Shown here one piece after another: positions 6,305 through 8,148 of a stretch of 8,148 nucleotides of DNA (within the stretch, counting starts at the first letter, position 1; every line of letters starts with the position of its first letter). Source of the DNA: Promethearchaeota archaeon (lineage in GTDB: Archaea; Asgardarchaeota; Lokiarchaeia; Sigynarchaeales; SOKP01); NCBI GenBank assembly GCA_019058515.1, contig JAHPYY010000022.1, positions 1 to 8,148 of the forward strand. Reading direction: 5' to 3'. Made by a program: the position numbers and the translations under genes. The notes below the pieces were generated by a model that worked only from the letters and a program-made list of their open reading frames with translations, made no database searches and was not told where the DNA came from.

Positions 6305-7450
6305 TTATGGAAGTGTTGATATATTTTTTAGTCTCGGATATAGTATAACATCTTTTATGTCGTCTTTTGCTAAAGCCCACGCAATAAAACGCTCAATTCC
6401 TAAACCAAATCCCGAGGTCGTTCTATAATTGGTCATCCTTCTTAAATCTATATACCACTCATACGGTTTAGATGATATTCCTTGGCGCCTTAATGATTCA
6501 TAAATTTCTTTTGGCTTGTTCTGTCGTTGGCCAGCCCCAACGATTTCGCCACCAAGACTTTTGTTTATTATGGGAGGAAACAGTAGATCTGCATTTATTG
6601 TTTTATTTGGATTATGGGGCATTGGTTTTTGATAGAAAGCGGTCATATTTCGGTCATAATACTTTACCCATATAGGCGTATCTATCTTTAATATTTCTAT
6701 TAATTTTATTTCTCCTTCATATGTTATACATCTACCCTGATTAGTAGAATTTATTAATTTTTTATAGCCACATTTACTAAGCACTGTTACTGCCTTATCG
6801 AAAGCTATTACGGGAAATTTTTTAATTGATATTATTTTTCTTAAGGCTGTTCTTGATTTGACAGGATTGTTACTTGCTTTGTTAAGTGTGTTAGTTAAAG
6901 CTAATAAAGTACGGCTAAGTATTTTTATATATTTTTCTATGAGGGGTATTAATTTTTCTAATGTCCCTACCATTTCCAATTCGCAGTGAAAGAACTGATT
7001 TAGATGTCTTTTATCGGGATTTTCTCCACGAATAGAAGGGAGATAGCAATACGCTCTGTCAAAATTTTGAATGAGCAAAGGTTCAAGACCAAATTGCGAA
7101 GAATCTGTCAAAAAAGTTTCTAAGTTTCCAAACTTAATACGCACAGGTTTAGAGTCGGACCCTAATCCGAGAGGTGAAGATACGGAAGAAGTTAGCATAA
7201 ATAAATCAACATTTTTTGCATTTAAGATACAACCAAGATAATCATCAGATACAATCTTTAAATAGTGTCTTAAGATTGTTAATGCTTGGAAATATTTATT
7301 CTTTGCTATGAGTTGAGAATGTTTTTGAGGATCATATTTCGGTATTTTAAAATCGTTGTTTTTCGGTCTTTTCATTAAAGAATCATCTCGTTTTAAATTT
7401 TTATAGATATGAAGAGATAAAGGTAGAGTTTTTTTATTAATAATTCTCAT
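6305..7450 (-). CDS. AsnRS-like protein, probable asparagine synthetase-related ligase
   Basis: A 381-residue class II synthetase catalytic core of the Asn/Asp subgroup. FDRAYCYLPSIRGENPDKRH (130-149) is motif 2, with Arg141 and Glu143. LGGEIVGAGQRQ (299-310) and YEWYIDLRR (330-338) are the typical AsnRS lead-in, and SGFGLGIERF (346-355) is an intact motif 3 with Arg354. The N-terminal OB-fold anticodon-binding domain (about 100 residues in AsnRS) is missing. LTSSVSSPLGLGSDS (86-100) resembles archaeal AsnRS-derived asparagine synthetases. The expected chemistry is activation of aspartate as aspartyl-AMP followed by amide formation, giving asparagine or an amide of another amine. It is the first gene of the minus-strand operon. 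The start at 7450 has no Shine-Dalgarno and lies 7 bases after a TACAAT box, so the mRNA may be leaderless. ATG at residue 26 is an alternative start. Confidence 0.85.
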   Translation of the reverse strand: MRIINKKTLPLSLHIYKNLKRDDSLMKRPKNNDFKIPKYDPQKHSQLIAKNKYFQALTILRHYLKIVSDDYLGCILNAKNVDLFMLTSSVSSPLGLGSDSKPVRIKFGNLETFLTDSSQFGLEPLLIQNFDRAYCYLPSIRGENPDKRHLNQFFHCELEMVGTLEKLIPLIEKYIKILSRTLLALTNTLNKASNNPVKSRTALRKIISIKKFPVIAFDKAVTVLSKCGYKKLINSTNQGRCITYEGEIKLIEILKIDTPIWVKYYDRNMTAFYQKPMPHNPNKTINADLLFPPIINKSLGGEIVGAGQRQNKPKEIYESLRRQGISSKPYEWYIDLRRMTNYRTTSGFGLGIERFIAWALAKDDIKDVILYPRLKNISTLP

Positions 7451-7457
7451 GTCATTA

Positions 7458-7487
7458 ATTGTAATTAATATTTTTAAATATGGTCAT
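7458..7487 (-). promoter_or_regulatory. promoter of the minus-strand operon
   Basis: Read on the minus strand, TACAAT (7463-7458) is a 5/6 match to the -10 box, with ATGACC (7487-7482) as a weak -35 at 18-base spacing. Seven bases separate the -10 from the ATG at 7450, so transcription would begin at or just before the start codon. Confidence 0.45.
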
Positions 7488-7497
7488 TCTTATTTAT

Positions 7498-7526
7498 TTT
7501 ACAACCCTATCCTAATTTTGTAAACT
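7498..7526 (+). promoter_or_regulatory. promoter for a leaderless transcript
   Basis: TTTACA (7498-7503, 5/6 match) and TAAACT (7521-7526) are separated by 17 bases. Six bases separate the -10 from ATG 7533 and there is no Shine-Dalgarno. It stands back to back with the minus-strand promoter in an 82-bp divergent gap. Confidence 0.5.
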
Positions 7527-7532
7527 ATTTAT

Positions 7533-8105
7533 ATGCCCGTAATCCAGATTAAAATCCCCAAAAAATTCAATAAAAAGCAAAAGGATTTGTTAAATTTCAT
7601 CAAGAAACATAATCCCATTTTAATATTAGAAAGATTTACAGGAAGAAGATTGAGGACAAACATCGTACTCCAACATAAATCCTTAAAAATGGAGGCTAGA
7701 TTTAAAGGTAATACTATCTATGCTGATTTTAATAATAAAGTTTTTTATATTTGGATGTGTATTTGTCATGAATTAGCTCATATTATTTTGGAAGATCCAG
7801 CATGGTATAAAAGTAAGGAAATTAATAAAATTATCGAGCAACATAAAGAGAAAATTTCTAAACATAAATACACCTTTAAAGATGCCATAGAACAAATATT
7901 AGCCATTTTATTACAAGCTGCTTGCGAAAACGAAGCTGGTATTAGAAAACTAAAATGGCCTGAATGGGAGATGGCTTTTGATTATATGGGTGTTAAAGAA
8001 TTTGGCAAGAAGCTCTGGCCAGATTGGCTTAAATATCTAAAAAACATCTCAAAATACAAAAATATAGATGAGTGGATTTTAGAGGTGTTAAAGAAATATT
8101 TTTAA
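7533..8105 (+). CDS. small HExxH putative zinc metallopeptidase
   Basis: A 190-residue soluble protein with HELAH at 79-83 (zinc ligands His79 and His83, catalytic Glu80), preceded by beta-like stretches (about 42-75). It is followed by a long helix in which Glu120, in AIEQILAILLQ, is the likely third ligand. This is the minimal layout of a zincin peptidase, close to SprT-like or other small HExxH families, but I cannot assign a specific one. No signal peptide or membrane segment is visible. ATG 7533 lies six bases after a -10 box without a ribosome binding site, as in the other HExxH gene at 2058. Both genes also begin with nearly the same 11 bases (ATG, T or C, then CCGTAAT). The protein is Lys-rich and could be regulatory or proteolytic; its substrate is unknown. 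Confidence 0.75.
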   Translation: MPVIQIKIPKKFNKKQKDLLNFIKKHNPILILERFTGRRLRTNIVLQHKSLKMEARFKGNTIYADFNNKVFYIWMCICHELAHIILEDPAWYKSKEINKIIEQHKEKISKHKYTFKDAIEQILAILLQAACENEAGIRKLKWPEWEMAFDYMGVKEFGKKLWPDWLKYLKNISKYKNIDEWILEVLKKYF

Positions 8106-8107
8106 AA

Positions 8108-8141
8108 AGTATATACGAAGGTATATCCGTTCGTATATACT
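8108..8141. repeat. 12-bp perfect inverted repeat at the window edge
   Basis: AGTATATACGAA (8108-8119) and TTCGTATATACT (8130-8141) are perfect reverse complements around a 10-base centre. Read on the minus strand the hairpin is followed by TTTTT (8108-8104), so it could terminate transcription entering from the right. The same stretch also reads as imperfect 12-base units beginning GTATATAC, GTATATCC and GTATATAC at 8109, 8121 and 8133, which could be the edge of a repeat or binding-site array. Confidence 0.6.
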
Positions 8142-8148
8142 ATCGTAA

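Noticed and set aside
8108..8141. loxP-like recombination site
   Set aside because: It shares TATACGAA and TTCGTATA, but the arms face the opposite way and the spacer differs; no recombinase is in the window.
1..8148. Archaeal origin suggested by the AsnRS-type asparagine synthetase
   Set aside because: Promoters are of bacterial -35/-10 type, including an exact consensus, and no BRE/TATA arrangement is evident; such ligases can be spread by transfer.

Overview
This AT-rich 8.1 kb window looks like chromosome from a small-genome, uncultivated bacterium. My best guess is a Patescibacteria (candidate phyla radiation) lineage. Bacterial origin is supported by sigma70-type promoters (one is a perfect TTGACA-17-TATAAT) and GGAGG-type ribosome binding sites. 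TGA ends several genes, so the recoded-UGA Gracilibacteria/SR1 code is unlikely. No tRNA, rRNA, CRISPR array or transposase gene is visible, and no stretch of 300 bases lacks a gene.

Region 1 (about 29-2005) is a compact operon: a good promoter, a leader with two hairpins, an unrecognised ~160-residue protein, a radical SAM/SPASM enzyme, and a 51-codon gene that has not been listed by length-based gene finding. The genes are joined by ATGA stop/start overlaps and end at a clear intrinsic terminator. The small peptide has a basic leader-like half and a C-terminus of Trp every fourth residue, WGQG-WYDS-WKQG-D. Each Trp starts an aromatic-X-X triplet ending in Gln, Asp or Gln. This looks like a ribosomally made, post-translationally modified peptide (RiPP) precursor for the radical SAM enzyme, possibly a triceptide (three-residue cyclophane) type. 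It is the strongest candidate for an undescribed system here.

Region 2 (2046-2975) is a single-gene unit for a putative HExxH zinc metallopeptidase, apparently read from a leaderless mRNA.

Region 3 (3002-4405) has a perfect consensus promoter, a ~109-nt 5' UTR that could switch access to the ribosome binding site, and a HisRS/HisZ-like class II synthetase paralog with a degenerate motif 3 and no anticodon-binding domain.

Region 4 (7487-4406, minus strand) is a three-gene operon: an AsnRS-like protein lacking the tRNA-binding OB fold (asparagine synthetase-like), a class I SAM methyltransferase, and an MccF-like S66 peptidase. This set suggests chemistry on aspartyl/asparaginyl adenylates or related small molecules; that is inference. 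Its last codon directly abuts the stop of the HisRS-like gene.

Region 5 (7498-8148) is a second small HExxH protein, divergent from region 4 and also apparently leaderless, followed by a 12-bp inverted repeat at the window edge.
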